Source of the DNA: Penicillus capitatus
Lineage: Eukaryota > Chlorophyta
Assembly: GCA_965649825.1 (NCBI GenBank)
Contig: OZ287705.1
Span: 124,001 to 188,000, forward strand
Direction: 5' to 3'
Length of the DNA stretch: 64,000 nt
Shown: positions 10,324-20,635 of the stretch, piece by piece
Layout: each line of letters opens with the position of its first letter
Position numbering within the stretch: the stretch's first letter is position 1
Made by a program: the position numbers and the translations under genes
Notes under the pieces: generated by a model
Told to the model about the DNA's origin: nothing
The model's database searches: none
Seen by the model: only the letters and a program-made list of their open reading frames with translations

Positions 10324-10701
10324 GTGAAAATACTCTTTGCCGTTTTCGTTCGAATGCTTAAACATTCCATCAAGGCTGTCTTTGGAGCATTACGTGTTTA
10401 TGAACGTCTAGAGGAGAAATACCAAAGAATGGAGGTGTTCGTGGACTTAAACATGAACGCTGCGGGCAGTGAGACTCTAGGAAAGGGTCACGATCTATTT
10501 TTTATGATGGTAGATTCAAGTGTCCTTCTAATGTACTACGTTGCAAAACCATGGCTTGTTAACGAATTCGCTAAGTTGCCAAAGGCTGCTAGATGTTTGT
10601 TGGACGCTATTGTTGGGTTCTTTATCAGGTCTGGCAAGTTTATCGTATACCTTTCCCCCTTGTTTGCATCGGCAGGTTTGCTGCATTACTACTGCGCATA
10701 G
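10324..10701 (+). CDS. Hypothetical membrane-associated protein
   Basis: A 125-codon frame. The ATG is not certain, because the frame opens with GTGAAAATACTC and the next ATGs are internal. It has two hydrophobic stretches, about residues 62-75 (FFMMVDSSVLLMYYV) and 95-120, separated by a basic segment. No family recognised. An upstream exon is possible given the short introns of this genome. Confidence 0.3.
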   Translation: MKILFAVFVRMLKHSIKAVFGALRVYERLEEKYQRMEVFVDLNMNAAGSETLGKGHDLFFMMVDSSVLLMYYVAKPWLVNEFAKLPKAARCLLDAIVGFFIRSGKFIVYLSPLFASAGLLHYYCA

Positions 10702-11518
10702 CCATGAGTTTCCTTATCGATTACAGGGTCGATCGATCGAAGCGACTTCCTTTCGACTATCTCGATCGCGGTTTGTCGTTCCACGCTTTTGGTTTCTTCG
10801 AATTCGGTTGAGCGCTGAACGCACACACATGATATGAACATGACAGTGAGTTGTGTTGAATTTTGTTGGTTTGCAAAAAACACTGTGAACCTGTAAAGGT
10901 CTGTTCGGCCACATGTTGATATTCGTCGCATTCGGTCTGGTGTCCGACGGAAGGGGTCGTCTCGCGTCACGGACGACGCGAGCCTCCTCGCAGCGGAGGA
11001 CGTCGTTCTGAACTGAATCGCTCGCGTGTATTATGAGACCTCATAGCAGACGGATATCTCTTTCATGTCAGCAGAAGTGTGTTTCTATGCACGACGCTGG
11101 CAAAACACCGCTGTCCTCTCAAACCGAACCGTCTCCATCAGGAACACCAGGACTGAACACGAAGGTAAGAAAGAGCTCGCTATTCACTTTTTAGATTCCG
11201 CAGCCATCAAGCCATCACTGTAGAGCCGTCGTTGCATCTCAATCGTCAGCTACAGTAATGGAGACTCGTCGAACCACAGGAAACACAGGTGGTTACGCAA
11301 GCGCACGTCTACTGCCGCGGCATCATATATGTGGTCGAACGAAGGTTCGGTCGTGATGATGACCGTCCTGTCTATGATCGTACAGACGATTATATTAACG
11401 AAAAGGAAAACAGTTCTTTTGTGAAGTTCGTGCGTGTGTGCGTGCGTGCAGCATCTTTGGCAACGTTCAACCACAACGTCTTGCACTGTTTTCACCGACG
11501 TTACTAGACAGGCGTCAA
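10702..11518. other. No gene recognised
   Basis: Only short frames without recognisable motifs. It probably contains the promoter of the haloperoxidase gene at 11519. Confidence 0.35.
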
Positions 11519-13514
11519 ATGTCGCCGACGAAGCATTTGCTTCTCTTTGCCGCCGTCATCTTTTGTTTTGGCTTCAGTCACTGTGTTCAGTTTTCGCGTG
11601 ATATCTGCGAATCGCAATGCGCAGCGGCGTCGGACTTCATCGAGAACCTACCTGCCGAAGGACCCGTTGACGAAGCGGACAATCGTCCGTACGCATGGTC
11701 CATCGTTGCGCAGTTTCAAATCATGTTCAACCTTGGAGCCATAACGCCGCCGGGTGCCGGTCGCGTGTGCGGACTCACCGGAACCTGTCTCTTCGAGGCA
11801 GCCGCGCTCACCACTAAACGTAAGCATCCTCTCGCGTTAGGCCTTTTCCGCATGTCTACACAGGGTTTCGTTCGACGACGGGTAATCCGCTGATACTACC
11901 ATGGGAAGTCGACGAGGACACGGTGACCAACACAATGGACGGCGCCGGATTCTGGGCGGTGAAGTCACTCTTCGAAGACTTCGATAGCTTCTCCACGGTC
12001 TTCGAACAGTACGAAGCCTTCTCGGGCATGACCATCGACGACATCATTCCTCTGATCGACGTCGCCGTGCAGCTGCCGCCTAAAGAGTTGAAAAAGTTCC
12101 TGTTTACATTGGACAAGCGCCGCGCCGGGATCGTTGCCGGTGCCGTCGCCTGTCAACGTGTCGTCGACCAGGCAAGTCACTATTCCTTGGAGAAGGCGTT
12201 TGCACCACCATCGCCTGTCGAATAGATCACGGAGGACGGCTTTGAACCCAACGGTACACTGAAACCTGGAGATGTCGACCCAACGGGTTACGCTCCTGTG
12301 AATGCGCCTCAGACACTCGCCGGAATAACGGACTGCGACAGCCAGATCGTCGACATCGGCCGATGGCAGCCGCTCTGCATTCCGGAAACCCTGGAGCAAT
12401 TTGGAACACCCGAATGCACGCCACAGGAGTTCGCATTTCCATGGGCAGGTCGTTTCACCACGTTTGCTCTTGAAGAAGGAGACGAGACGACGGGAGAGGC
12501 GCTGTTGCCGCCGCCTCCTCCCCCCGCAAGTTCGGAATTCAGACGTCAGTTCCGCGCCATTCTTGAGTACTGACTGCACCATCGCGTGATGATCATCTCG
12601 ATGCTCACTCTCTGTGCTCTCCAGGACCTCTGCCGCCTTGGACGATGTGCTGAAGATCATTGCGGAGTACTGGGCGGATGGACCCGATACGACGGCTCCG
12701 CCAGGACATCTGTGGAAGATCGCAGGAGATGCCGCTTTGGCCGAAGGTCTCGATCAGTTGGAGACGGCCAGACTGCTCTTCGTGGTCGGGAACGCCGTTT
12801 ACGATGCCGGGATCGCCAGCTGGAGGACAAAGGTCACCTTCGATTACGCGCGTCCGGTCTCCGTCATCCAGTGCGGCGGATTCGGAGCAGAGTAAGAACA
12901 GAGCTCCCTCTACTGTGGCAGATCACAAAGTGTGACCCTGTAGAGAGAGACTCGCATGGCGAGGACCTTACATGGGCGTCGGTCTGACCAACATCAGCGA
13001 ATGGCGTCCGTTCCAGGCGGCAGATTTCGTCACACCCAACTTCGCCGCCTACACATCTGGTCACTCCACTTTCAGCGCCGCCGGATCCGAAGCGCTGCGA
13101 CTCTTCTTCGGCGACGACAAATACAGAGGCCCGTCGTGCTACTTTTCAGCGGCGGGCACTTCCTTCTTCGAGCCCAAATCCGACGTGCTGCCCGGATTCA
13201 GCGACATCCCGAACACCGGTCCGATGTCTGTTGGATACGTCCCCGCTGACGACGTCGTCCTTTGCTGGGAGACCTGGACCGATGCCTCTGATGAATCCGG
13301 ATTCTCGCGTTTCCCTGGTGGCATTCACGTCCAGGCAGATGACGACGGAGGACAAGTTCTGGGGAGAGAGATCGGTCGCCTCGTCTTCGAGAAGGCTGAG
13401 GCTTTTGTTAATTCGTATGTCTATGACCACGATCACGATCACGGTGACGACGCATTCTTCAGCAAAGAGGACTTTGAGTTCTTCTTCTACAAACACGAAA
13501 ACGATGTGCAATGA
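11519..13514 (+). CDS. Secreted vanadium-dependent haloperoxidase-like protein
   Basis: Five exons: 11519-11819, 11864-12171, 12226-12566, 12625-12891 and 12944-13514. The introns are 44, 54 (GC-AG), 58 and 52 nt, and the product is 595 residues with consistent phases. Residues 1-23 form a signal peptide (LLLFAAVIFCFGF core). The vanadate-binding signatures of the VHPO/PAP2 fold are all present: TKVTFDYARP near residue 385 (Lys and Arg), SGHSTFSAA near 443 (Ser-Gly-His) and SRFPGGIH near 525 (Arg and His). Family members oxidise halides with hydrogen peroxide; halide preference is not predictable here. EYWADGPDTTAPPGHLW is also typical of the family. The C-terminal tail alternates Asp and His and then becomes acidic/aromatic, which is unusual. 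Introns exclude bacterial contamination. Confidence 0.88.
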
Positions 13515-13840
13515 TCATTTTGCAACTTTTCCGAAGTCATTCATTTCGAAACCGGGACGAGGGGGTTTGGATCATTTTGGCCTGTCTTACACATGAAACA
13601 CGGCGCATTGCCGTTTTGCCATCGTACCTCATTCAATCAGGACACAGGTGTACATGCCGCGGCCCTGTGTGCTTCAAACTGTTAATCCTTCAAACTTCGC
13701 AGTGATAGACGTATGATGCGAGCGCGTCGACTGGTCTTTGATGCATGTATGCAACATCTCGCCGTCTCTGAGAGAGGATCAAAGCACATGGAACAGGTGA
13801 AGGGATCCAGCATCCATGCGAACGAACACACCCACACTTG
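13515..13840. other. Intergenic, convergent genes
   Basis: 3' region between the haloperoxidase gene and the minus-strand gene ending near 13841. Nothing recognised. Confidence 0.35.
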
Positions 13841-14404
13841 TCACAACTGGCAAGAAAGTGGGAGTTCTGGAGAAACTGGAGGAGTTGATCGACGAGTAGA
13901 AGGAGCGTCTTGTAGGTGAACACTAGAGCGCACAATGCAATTGCGCTGAGGAAGCTTCTGACTCTCTTTTGAGATGTATCCAGTGCCCGACACCTCCGTG
14001 ATATAACTCATCGTCTTGGACTCCACACAGGTCATGTCAAGCAACTTAACTACGGCCATGATGAATCCAAGTCCGAAAGCATCTTTGTACCTTCGGTTAC
14101 CGAAGAAACGCCAGAAAGGAAAGATGGTGGTGTAGTAGACAGAGGAGACCAAGAAACGATTCATGAAGAAGGTTGACTGGCCACTGTGCCGAATCCGGCA
14201 ACGTCCTGAAGATACTGTACAGCTCAGAATGTTATTGTTGGATGAGATCGCTGATTCGCATAAAGCAGGATCGCTTAGGCAAGTTAAGGGTACTTCGGCA
14301 GACGATACGATGCCTATGTACTTCGTCTCGGCCAAAACGAACAATTCGACAATTAAAGTTGATCTGTTGCATTCAATGATGGATGCTTGACCAAAGCATT
14401 CCAT
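13841..14404 (-). CDS. Hypothetical protein with hydrophobic segments
   Basis: A 187-codon frame starting at ATG. A hydrophobic/aromatic stretch (FFMNRFLVSSVYYTTIFPFW) and a second one (FGLGFIMAVVKLLDM) suggest membrane association. Another frame shortly downstream is also hydrophobic (VFTYKTLLLLVDQLLQFLQ), so an intron in the 3' third is likely and the last 30 residues of the simple reading may be wrong. No family recognised. Confidence 0.35.
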   Translation of the reverse strand: MECFGQASIIECNRSTLIVELFVLAETKYIGIVSSAEVPLTCLSDPALCESAISSNNNILSCTVSSGRCRIRHSGQSTFFMNRFLVSSVYYTTIFPFWRFFGNRRYKDAFGLGFIMAVVKLLDMTCVESKTMSYITEVSGTGYISKESQKLPQRNCIVRSSVHLQDAPSTRRSTPPVSPELPLSCQL

Positions 14405-14486
14405 CCATTCAGAATGGCATATCTCACAGTTATCCTTTAACGGGGAACTCTCTTCGGTTGATCAGATCGCTTCTCCAAAACAGTTC

Positions 14487-17400
14487 TTATTCTGCCTTCT
14501 TCGTGACACGTTTGGCTCTCGGAATCTTCTGCAACGACGATTCCAACTGCTTAAAAAGGACTTTGAGCTTCTCCTTGGCCAATTCCAAGTAGCCATCGAT
14601 CTCATCTTTGCGCATCTCGTACACCTTTGGTGCCAAGAACGCCACCAACACGCCTAGAAAACGCATGCTTCCACACGCCATCCTCATGACTGGCCATGAC
14701 TCTTCATCACCCAGGTAAGCCAAGGTCGGGAGCGAGAAGATGGACGTCACGCGTGCCACCGCATACAGTCCTCCCAGGACCTGCTTATCATCTGTCAGCA
14801 GGACGATCGAAACGGCAGGACGACTTTTGCGGAGAGCGTGAGATCTTGACCGCTGACGGCACGACGAACCACTGCTGCAGAACGAACGTCACATCATTCA
14901 TCGCCCACTGTCGACGGTCGGCTGTCTCTCCTTACCCAAGACTTCGTTGACTCTTGGTAGAATCCTCTCCACTTGCTTCTTCACGTCTCCCTCGGAGAGG
15001 CCATCTCGAATGAAGGTAGGGATGGGAGGGTCTCTGCAGCGCACGTGCACGATAAGAGTCTGATAGCCGTGTCGAAACGACATATTCACGAAAGGTGCTG
15101 CGCAGTGCCACAGGAGCAGGCCGCCGATGACGGTGAGCAATGCGTAGGCAGCGAGGCAGAAGACGGAGAGAGAACTCCACTCGAGGCCGAGGTATCCGAC
15201 AGTGAGACCGCCGAAGATACTTCCGGACAGACGCGCATCGCGCCACATCAGGATGTCCTCGACTGCTCAGCGCAACGTCGCTGGGGTCGCAGAAGGGAAG
15301 GAGATGTCGGGAATCGATGTAACAACGTGTTCAGAAAGAGTCGGCTCTCTCGCGCAACGAACGACAGAAACGCAATCAGATTCTCTTGGATGTGAACAGG
15401 AATAATCACAAGGCGAAATGTCGGCCTTAAATACTCGTGGTGGTTCGGGAGTTCCTAACCTTAGTGTCTAACAGCTGCGAACTCCTAGTGCATATCGCAT
15501 AACCACATGCCTAACGTTATGAGGAAGTTAGCTTGAGAACCGGCATCCGTCGCGACCGATGGTCAGCGCGCCTGGATGGTTATGCTACGGCTCACTACTT
15601 CCGGTGGTTAGACGACGGCAGATAAGGGCTACATGTCCTACAATGACTCCTCCTCACTTAACACGTCTCGTCCCGACGTTTAAGTGACACAACGAAAAGG
15701 AAAACAGCCTTGCCTAGGGAAAGGTAGAATCAATGGGCACAAGACGACTTTATTGGGAAGCGATCCACGGCTTCACACAGAACTGCGGCATTCTCTTCAC
15801 GCGGCCACCCACTAACACCTTGCAAGCTCCTTGATTCCCCCACCACGTCACGACACCCTTCTCGAACGTCGCCTCGAGTTTTCCGTGGTTTTCAAGTCGA
15901 TAGACACGGACCTCCGTTCCGGGATCAATACGCTGCATACCAGCCTCCTTGGTCCAGGACTCGCGGCTCTTCTTAGACGAGTCACGAAACTGCTCGCGGC
16001 AGAGCGCCATGTTCGTCAGACGATCGGCGAGGGCGGATTGTAGCGGCTCTGCACTACCTCTAGGTTCGCCGGACAACAGATCCACTTCTGTGCGGCTTTT
16101 CGGGACGACCCCTGTAAGAAGTTCGAGTGGTGACAGGAACTTGCCTCGACGCGCGTTCACGGCGAAGGTCGCGGCCGGAAGGTTTTCATCCCAGCTTCGC
16201 GGGTTCGGACACTTCCTCAGGCGGTCGAGTAGGAGACGCTGCACGTTCTCGACCTTGCCATGGCTACGTGGGTAACGTGGTGTAGACCATTTGTGCTCGA
16301 TCTTCAGGTTCTTCACTGTCTCGCCAAAAACGCCTCGAAACTCTGTCCCGTTGTCCGTCAGGATCTTCTGCGGCACGCCCCAAGCGCAAATGACTTTATT
16401 GACAAGGAACTTGAGGGTCTTTGCTGCTCCCATGGACGTCAATGCCTCAGTTATTACGTAGCCCGTGAAGCAGTCGATCGCTGTCACGAATCCAACAGCC
16501 TTCCGAGGTGTCGCCGGCAGCCCGACGACCGTATCCAGCTCAACCAGCTCCCATGGTTCTTCTACAGCTATGGGGAGGGTGCTTCGAATCGGGGGTCTTG
16601 AGCCAAACATCTGGCAGGTCTGACAGGTCTTCACGACATTGTGAACTTGTTTGCGCATCCTTGGAAACCAGTAGCGTTGTCTCAATCTTTGCAGGGTTAT
16701 TTCAGCGGAAAAGTGCCCAACGCAATGTTCTTCGGAGATGACCGCGCGGACCTGGCTTGGTAGCAAGCAAATTTTGCGTCGGCCATCTAAGTCTTCGTAG
16801 AAGAGATTGCGCTCACCCCACCGGAAACGACTGCCTAGTTCGTTGGCTGTCAAGAGGGCTTCTGCATACTCTGGACAAGCTTGGAACGCAGCAGCAACCT
16901 CTTCGGCCACGAGAACAGGGCATTCATCGCATTCTCCCTCGTTATTGACTGGTCGCGGCGCCAAATCTTCGTCGACCAGGCGACTCAGTCCGTCAGCATT
17001 GCGGTGCCTTTCCCCAGACCTCGTCACGTAATGAACATCGTACTCGGAGAGGATGAGCTTCCAGCGGGCAATGCGACCCGTTAGGTCTGTTTTGCGCAGC
17101 ATGTGCGACAGTGCTGCATGGTCAGTTCGAGCGACCACTTTGCGCCCTAGAACATAGACGCGGAATTTCTTTAAGCCAACGACCAATGCCAGTCCCTCTC
17201 GCTCCGTGGTAGAGTATCGTGTCTCAGCGTCTTTCAGGAGTCGAGAGTAGAAGTAGATCGGTCGCTCCTCGCCATTTTGCTCTTGCGACAGAACGGCACC
17301 GACTCCATACGCGCTAGCATCCGTGTCGACCAGGAAAGGGAGGTCCTCGTCAACGGCTGCTAGAACAGCTCCGTCGACCAGGAGCTTCTTCAACTCCTCC

Positions 17401-20400
17401 AATGCCCCTTGGGCCTCGGGAGTCCACTCGAAGTCCCGACGCGTCGACAGGAGGCTCGACAGCGGCGCACTTACGCTAGCGAAGTTCTTGAGGAAACGGC
17501 GGTAGTACGAAAACATGCCGTAGAGGGATTGCATTTGTTTTCTGTCCTTGGGAGGAGGCATCTTCAATATTTTCTCGACTTTGATTTCGTCCATGCGCAT
17601 TCCGTCGGGGCACAGCCGATGACCAAGGAAATCGACCTCTTGATAGCCGACGAAACACTTCTTCGGCTTCAGACGGAGTCCTCCATCGCGACAGCGTTCG
17701 AACACGCGTCGCAAGTCTTCCACGATGCCGGCCTCGTCTTGGTGTGCACAACAGACGTCGTCGATGAAGACGCCGACTCGATCCAATCCGCCATATACTT
17801 GCTCGACTAAACGTGAGTAGGCAGCGGGACCGTTCGTCACCCCAAAGGGGAGAACGAGCCAACAGAAGACGCCAAAGCTTGTAGCGAAAGCCGTCTTCAT
17901 TACGGACTCGGGATGTAACCCTAGGGAATAATATCCGCTGAACCCGTCTAGGGCCGAGTACCATGCGTGACCCATGACGCGATCGAGTAAGTCGTCCGCC
18001 CGTGGCAAAACGAACTTGTCGGGAATAGTGGCGTCGTTGAGCCTCTGGTAGGCACAACAGAAACGAAAGGTACCGTCTTTCTTCGGCGCAATAGTTATTG
18101 GCGACAGCCAACGATCCTTGCGCTTTGGGCAGCCGAATCGTCTGGCAGCTTCTTCCCAGGGGACGATCAGACCAGCATTGAGTAACTCATCGATCTGGGC
18201 TTTCACGAATTCGGTTTCTTTTGGCGCCAAACGTCGCGTGCGCCCGCAGCGCTTCGCGACTTCTCCTTGGCGCAATTCGATTTCAAATTGCATCAGAGGC
18301 GTTCTGACCATGTCTTCAAAGGTCAACGCAAAGCAATCTACGTATTCGCCAACGAGGGAGCGGATACCCGAAAGCACCTCAGGCTGCAATCTTGGGTTAA
18401 TATGCAGTTCTCCCAGTACCTGGTCGCTTAGCACGAGAAAACATTCTTCTTCGCTCTCGCTTTCATCCTCACTTTCACTCTCGCTGGCGAGGGCTTGCAT
18501 TTGTTCAATCAACTCCTCCAGAGCGGCTGCCATATCTGACTCGCTGCTTGCGTCGGAAGCGTCGTCGTCGTCTTCCACAGTTCGGGGTTGCTCCTTGGCG
18601 AAGTAAAGCTTGCGCCATCTAGGAACAACGGCAATGCGCTTCGATACACCAAAGGTGTAAGTCCCGTCGTCGAAGTTGGCCCTTCCATGGACGGTGCGCA
18701 GCCAGTCGGTGCCGAGGAGGATATCGTAAGAATTCCTTGTTGGCAAAACGCTGAACGTCTGCTGCACGACTACTCCGCCGACGTCGACGCGCACCTCGTC
18801 GGTGCGTCCCCAGGGTTTTTGAACGGATCCATCGGCCAACAGCAAGGTGCCCCGGCTTGGAGTCGCGTGTTTCACGCCATGCTGTTTGGCGAAAGCACTG
18901 TTCATTATACTCTGGGACGATCCTGGGTCGACAATCACTTTGGCAACGAACTGCCCCGCCACGAACACCTTGCAGCGCTTCTCATTCGCACCTCGCCTCT
19001 GAGCGAGGGCGGTTTGCTGAGGAGGCGATGCTGGCGCGGGTTGCTCCATTTCCACGTCGGTCTGTGGCGGAGGTGCCGACGCGGAGGGCTGGTCTTCCTC
19101 GGCTTTCTTTTTCTTCGGCTTCGGCGTGAAGCCAAAGGCATCCCTTAGTGCCAAAATCACCTGGGAGTACACTTCTCGTTTGCTGCGTCCTTTCAGGAAT
19201 CGCAGTGGAATGGCCCATGCTTGGGCAGCGTAGTCCGCCCATTCTCGGTCGAGCTCGGGTTTTTTGCGCGGCTTTCGCGCTTTCTTTCCCGACGCGCCTC
19301 GGAGTCGCTTACTGGGTGGGGGTCCATCCCCATTCGCCATCCTGGCGGTTGCTTCGACATCCGCATTGTCTGCGCTCTCGGATACGGATTCGACAAAGCG
19401 GGTCGCGTTGCCTTCGGCGCGTCTCGCTCGCCGCTTCTCTTGCTTCTTTGCGAGTAGGCTGGTCAGTCCGGCGAGGAGTTGGCGGAGTTCTTCGTCGTCG
19501 GAGTCATCCGCCGCCGGTTGTTCAGCGACGATGGTTGTAGTTTTTTGCTTCGAGCTCTCAAGTCGACGGGCTCCGTCCCCTCGGCGGACCGTCGCCCCGC
19601 GTTTCAAGGGTCTCAGCTCCAGTTCCGGTTCATCTTCTTCTTCGTCCGTCTCCACCCGTCCACGGACGTTTGTTTTCGCTTCCGTCGCGCGCTTTGCATA
19701 ACGGAAAGCGTGGTCAAAGGTCGGCGCCAAACCCGACGCGGCAAGTACTGTGAATGCATATTCCGCCGCGCGTTCGTCGCGCAGCCCCCTCAGCCAATAT
19801 TTGTGATAGCGGTCATGGTCCAACGCGGGGCGAGCCCTAGTGCACATCAACATGAAACGCTCGGCGTAAGCAACCAGCGTTTCCCCGCGCTTCTGGAACA
19901 CATGTCGGACGAGGTCCTGCGCACGCTCCGGGTCTTGTTCGCGTACGAACCGGTCGGTCAAGGCCTGACTCCAATCAGCCCACTGCTCATGCAGGTTTGC
20001 GGCGGCGTCAAAATAGAGCTCTGCCCAATCGGCAGCTGGTCCATCCAGTAGCGCGATTGCGATTTCAGCGCGCGTCCCTGGGAGGTCGTCGATTTCCTGC
20101 AATCGGAAGAGCGTGGTCATCTTGTGGACCCATCTCCTAGGGTCACTGCGTCCATCATAGCGTGGAAAGGGAATTGACTCGATCTGCATGGTCAGTCAAA
20201 ACGATAGAAAACGTTCGACTGTTGCCCCGGAGGTCCACCAACTGTCGGGAATCGATGTAACAACGTGTTCAGAAAGAGTCGGCTCTCTCGCGCAACGAAC
20301 GACAGAAACGCAATCAGATTCTCTTGGATGTGAACAGGAATAATCACAAGGCGAAATGTCGGCCTTAAATACTCGTGGTGGTTCGGGAGTTCCTAACCTT

Positions 20401-20635
20401 AGTGTCTAACAGCTGCGAACTCCTAGTGCATATCGCATAACCACATGCCTAACGTTATGAGGAAGTTAGCTTGAGAACCGGCATCCGTCGCGACCGATGG
20501 TCAGCGCGCCTGGATGGTTATGCTACGGCTCACTACTTCCGGTGGTTAGACGACGGCAGATAAGGGCTACATGTCCTACAGGAGAGCAGACTCACGCTTC
20601 CTGTTGCCGATGGGAAGTTGCAGACGGTCAGCCAT
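14487..20635 (-). CDS. Reticulon-domain protein, intron 1 hosts a retrotransposon
   Basis: Exons: 20635-20596, 15262-14936, 14874-14825, 14780-14711 and 14653-14487, giving 217 residues with consistent phases. Exon 1 encodes only MADRLQLPIGNRK and ends at a GTGAGT donor; exon 2 opens with EDILMWRDARLSG, the usual start of a reticulon homology domain. Two long hydrophobic hairpins lie at about residues 22-70 and 140-176, and the protein ends in KKAE, a C-terminal dilysine ER-retrieval signal. Reticulons shape ER tubules. The other introns are 61, 44 and 57 nt; the 57-nt one is in frame and without stops, so it could be missed. Intron 1 would be 52 nt without the Ty3-type element (15305-20580) and its duplicated target site. 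Whether a 5.3-kb intron is still spliced is unknown. Confidence 0.82.
15300..15304. repeat. 5-bp target-site duplication, left
   Basis: GGAGA, repeated at 20581-20585 on the other side of the LTR element. Confidence 0.85.
15305..15642 (-). repeat. 3' LTR of the Ty3-type element
   Basis: 338 bp. In element orientation it runs from TGTAGGACATGT to GATTCCCGACA. Identical to 20243-20580. Confidence 0.95.
15643..15660 (-). promoter_or_regulatory. Probable polypurine tract
   Basis: On the minus strand, GTGAGGAGGAG lies just before the 3' LTR, where plus-strand DNA synthesis would be primed. The run is short and is followed by TCAT, so it is not a perfect tract. Confidence 0.5.
15750..20189 (-). 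CDS. Ty3-type Gag-Pol polyprotein
   Basis: One 1479-codon frame. Residues about 1-180 form a retrotransposon Gag domain, followed by a long charged linker. The aspartic protease is near residue 418 with a DPGSS active site in place of the usual D(T/S)G. Reverse transcriptase spans about 660-840, with PKKDGTFRFCCAYQRLN and the catalytic pair in VFIDDVC near 808. RNase H follows at about 930-1050 (LVDTDASAYGVGAV). Integrase has an HHCC zinc finger (HCVGHFS...CQTCQMF) near 1150-1190 and a DDE triad in ELDTV, TDNGTEF (about 1280) and HGKVEN (about 1312). The C-terminus has a GPY/F-like region but no chromodomain. No frameshift separates Gag from Pol, and no CCHC knuckle is seen in Gag. Confidence 0.95.
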   Translation of the reverse strand: MQIESIPFPRYDGRSDPRRWVHKMTTLFRLQEIDDLPGTRAEIAIALLDGPAADWAELYFDAAANLHEQWADWSQALTDRFVREQDPERAQDLVRHVFQKRGETLVAYAERFMLMCTRARPALDHDRYHKYWLRGLRDERAAEYAFTVLAASGLAPTFDHAFRYAKRATEAKTNVRGRVETDEEEDEPELELRPLKRGATVRRGDGARRLESSKQKTTTIVAEQPAADDSDDEELRQLLAGLTSLLAKKQEKRRARRAEGNATRFVESVSESADNADVEATARMANGDGPPPSKRLRGASGKKARKPRKKPELDREWADYAAQAWAIPLRFLKGRSKREVYSQVILALRDAFGFTPKPKKKKAEEDQPSASAPPPQTDVEMEQPAPASPPQQTALAQRRGANEKRCKVFVAGQFVAKVIVDPGSSQSIMNSAFAKQHGVKHATPSRGTLLLADGSVQKPWGRTDEVRVDVGGVVVQQTFSVLPTRNSYDILLGTDWLRTVHGRANFDDGTYTFGVSKRIAVVPRWRKLYFAKEQPRTVEDDDDASDASSESDMAAALEELIEQMQALASESESEDESESEEECFLVLSDQVLGELHINPRLQPEVLSGIRSLVGEYVDCFALTFEDMVRTPLMQFEIELRQGEVAKRCGRTRRLAPKETEFVKAQIDELLNAGLIVPWEEAARRFGCPKRKDRWLSPITIAPKKDGTFRFCCAYQRLNDATIPDKFVLPRADDLLDRVMGHAWYSALDGFSGYYSLGLHPESVMKTAFATSFGVFCWLVLPFGVTNGPAAYSRLVEQVYGGLDRVGVFIDDVCCAHQDEAGIVEDLRRVFERCRDGGLRLKPKKCFVGYQEVDFLGHRLCPDGMRMDEIKVEKILKMPPPKDRKQMQSLYGMFSYYRRFLKNFASVSAPLSSLLSTRRDFEWTPEAQGALEELKKLLVDGAVLAAVDEDLPFLVDTDASAYGVGAVLSQEQNGEERPIYFYSRLLKDAETRYSTTEREGLALVVGLKKFRVYVLGRKVVARTDHAALSHMLRKTDLTGRIARWKLILSEYDVHYVTRSGERHRNADGLSRLVDEDLAPRPVNNEGECDECPVLVAEEVAAAFQACPEYAEALLTANELGSRFRWGERNLFYEDLDGRRKICLLPSQVRAVISEEHCVGHFSAEITLQRLRQRYWFPRMRKQVHNVVKTCQTCQMFGSRPPIRSTLPIAVEEPWELVELDTVVGLPATPRKAVGFVTAIDCFTGYVITEALTSMGAAKTLKFLVNKVICAWGVPQKILTDNGTEFRGVFGETVKNLKIEHKWSTPRYPRSHGKVENVQRLLLDRLRKCPNPRSWDENLPAATFAVNARRGKFLSPLELLTGVVPKSRTEVDLLSGEPRGSAEPLQSALADRLTNMALCREQFRDSSKKSRESWTKEAGMQRIDPGTEVRVYRLENHGKLEATFEKGVVTWWGNQGACKVLVGGRVKRMPQFCVKPWIASQ
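20221..20240 (-). promoter_or_regulatory. Primer-binding site of the Ty3-type element
   Basis: Two bases inside the 5' LTR the element-sense strand reads TGGTGGACCTCC and continues GC-rich, matching a tRNA 3' end that finishes ...GGTCCACCA. It does not match the initiator-Met PBS (TGGTATCAGAG) common in plant elements. The priming tRNA is not in this window. Confidence 0.6.
20243..20580 (-). repeat. 5' LTR of the Ty3-type element
   Basis: 338 bp, identical to 15305-15642. It should carry the element promoter, reading leftward. Confidence 0.95.
20581..20585. repeat. 5-bp target-site duplication, right
   Basis: GGAGA, matching 15300-15304. Confidence 0.85.

Larger units (their letters stand above)
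15305..20580 (-). mobile_element. Intact Ty3-type LTR retrotransposon
   Basis: A 5276-bp element on the minus strand. It has two 338-bp LTRs that I find identical base for base, TG...CA ends, a 5-bp GGAGA target duplication and one uninterrupted gag-pol gene. Domain order (protease, reverse transcriptase, RNase H, integrase) places it in the Ty3/gypsy group. Identical LTRs and an open gene indicate a very recent insertion, inside intron 1 of the reticulon gene and in the same orientation. Confidence 0.95.

Noticed and set aside
11519-13514. Haloperoxidase as bacterial contamination
   Set aside because: Four short spliceosomal introns with consistent phases interrupt the gene.
17476-18111. 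211-codon minus-strand frame
   Set aside because: It is a shifted-frame shadow inside the reverse-transcriptase region of the Ty3-type element.
15831-20051. Many plus-strand frames of 60-190 codons
   Set aside because: They are antisense to the intact gag-pol gene and have no motifs.
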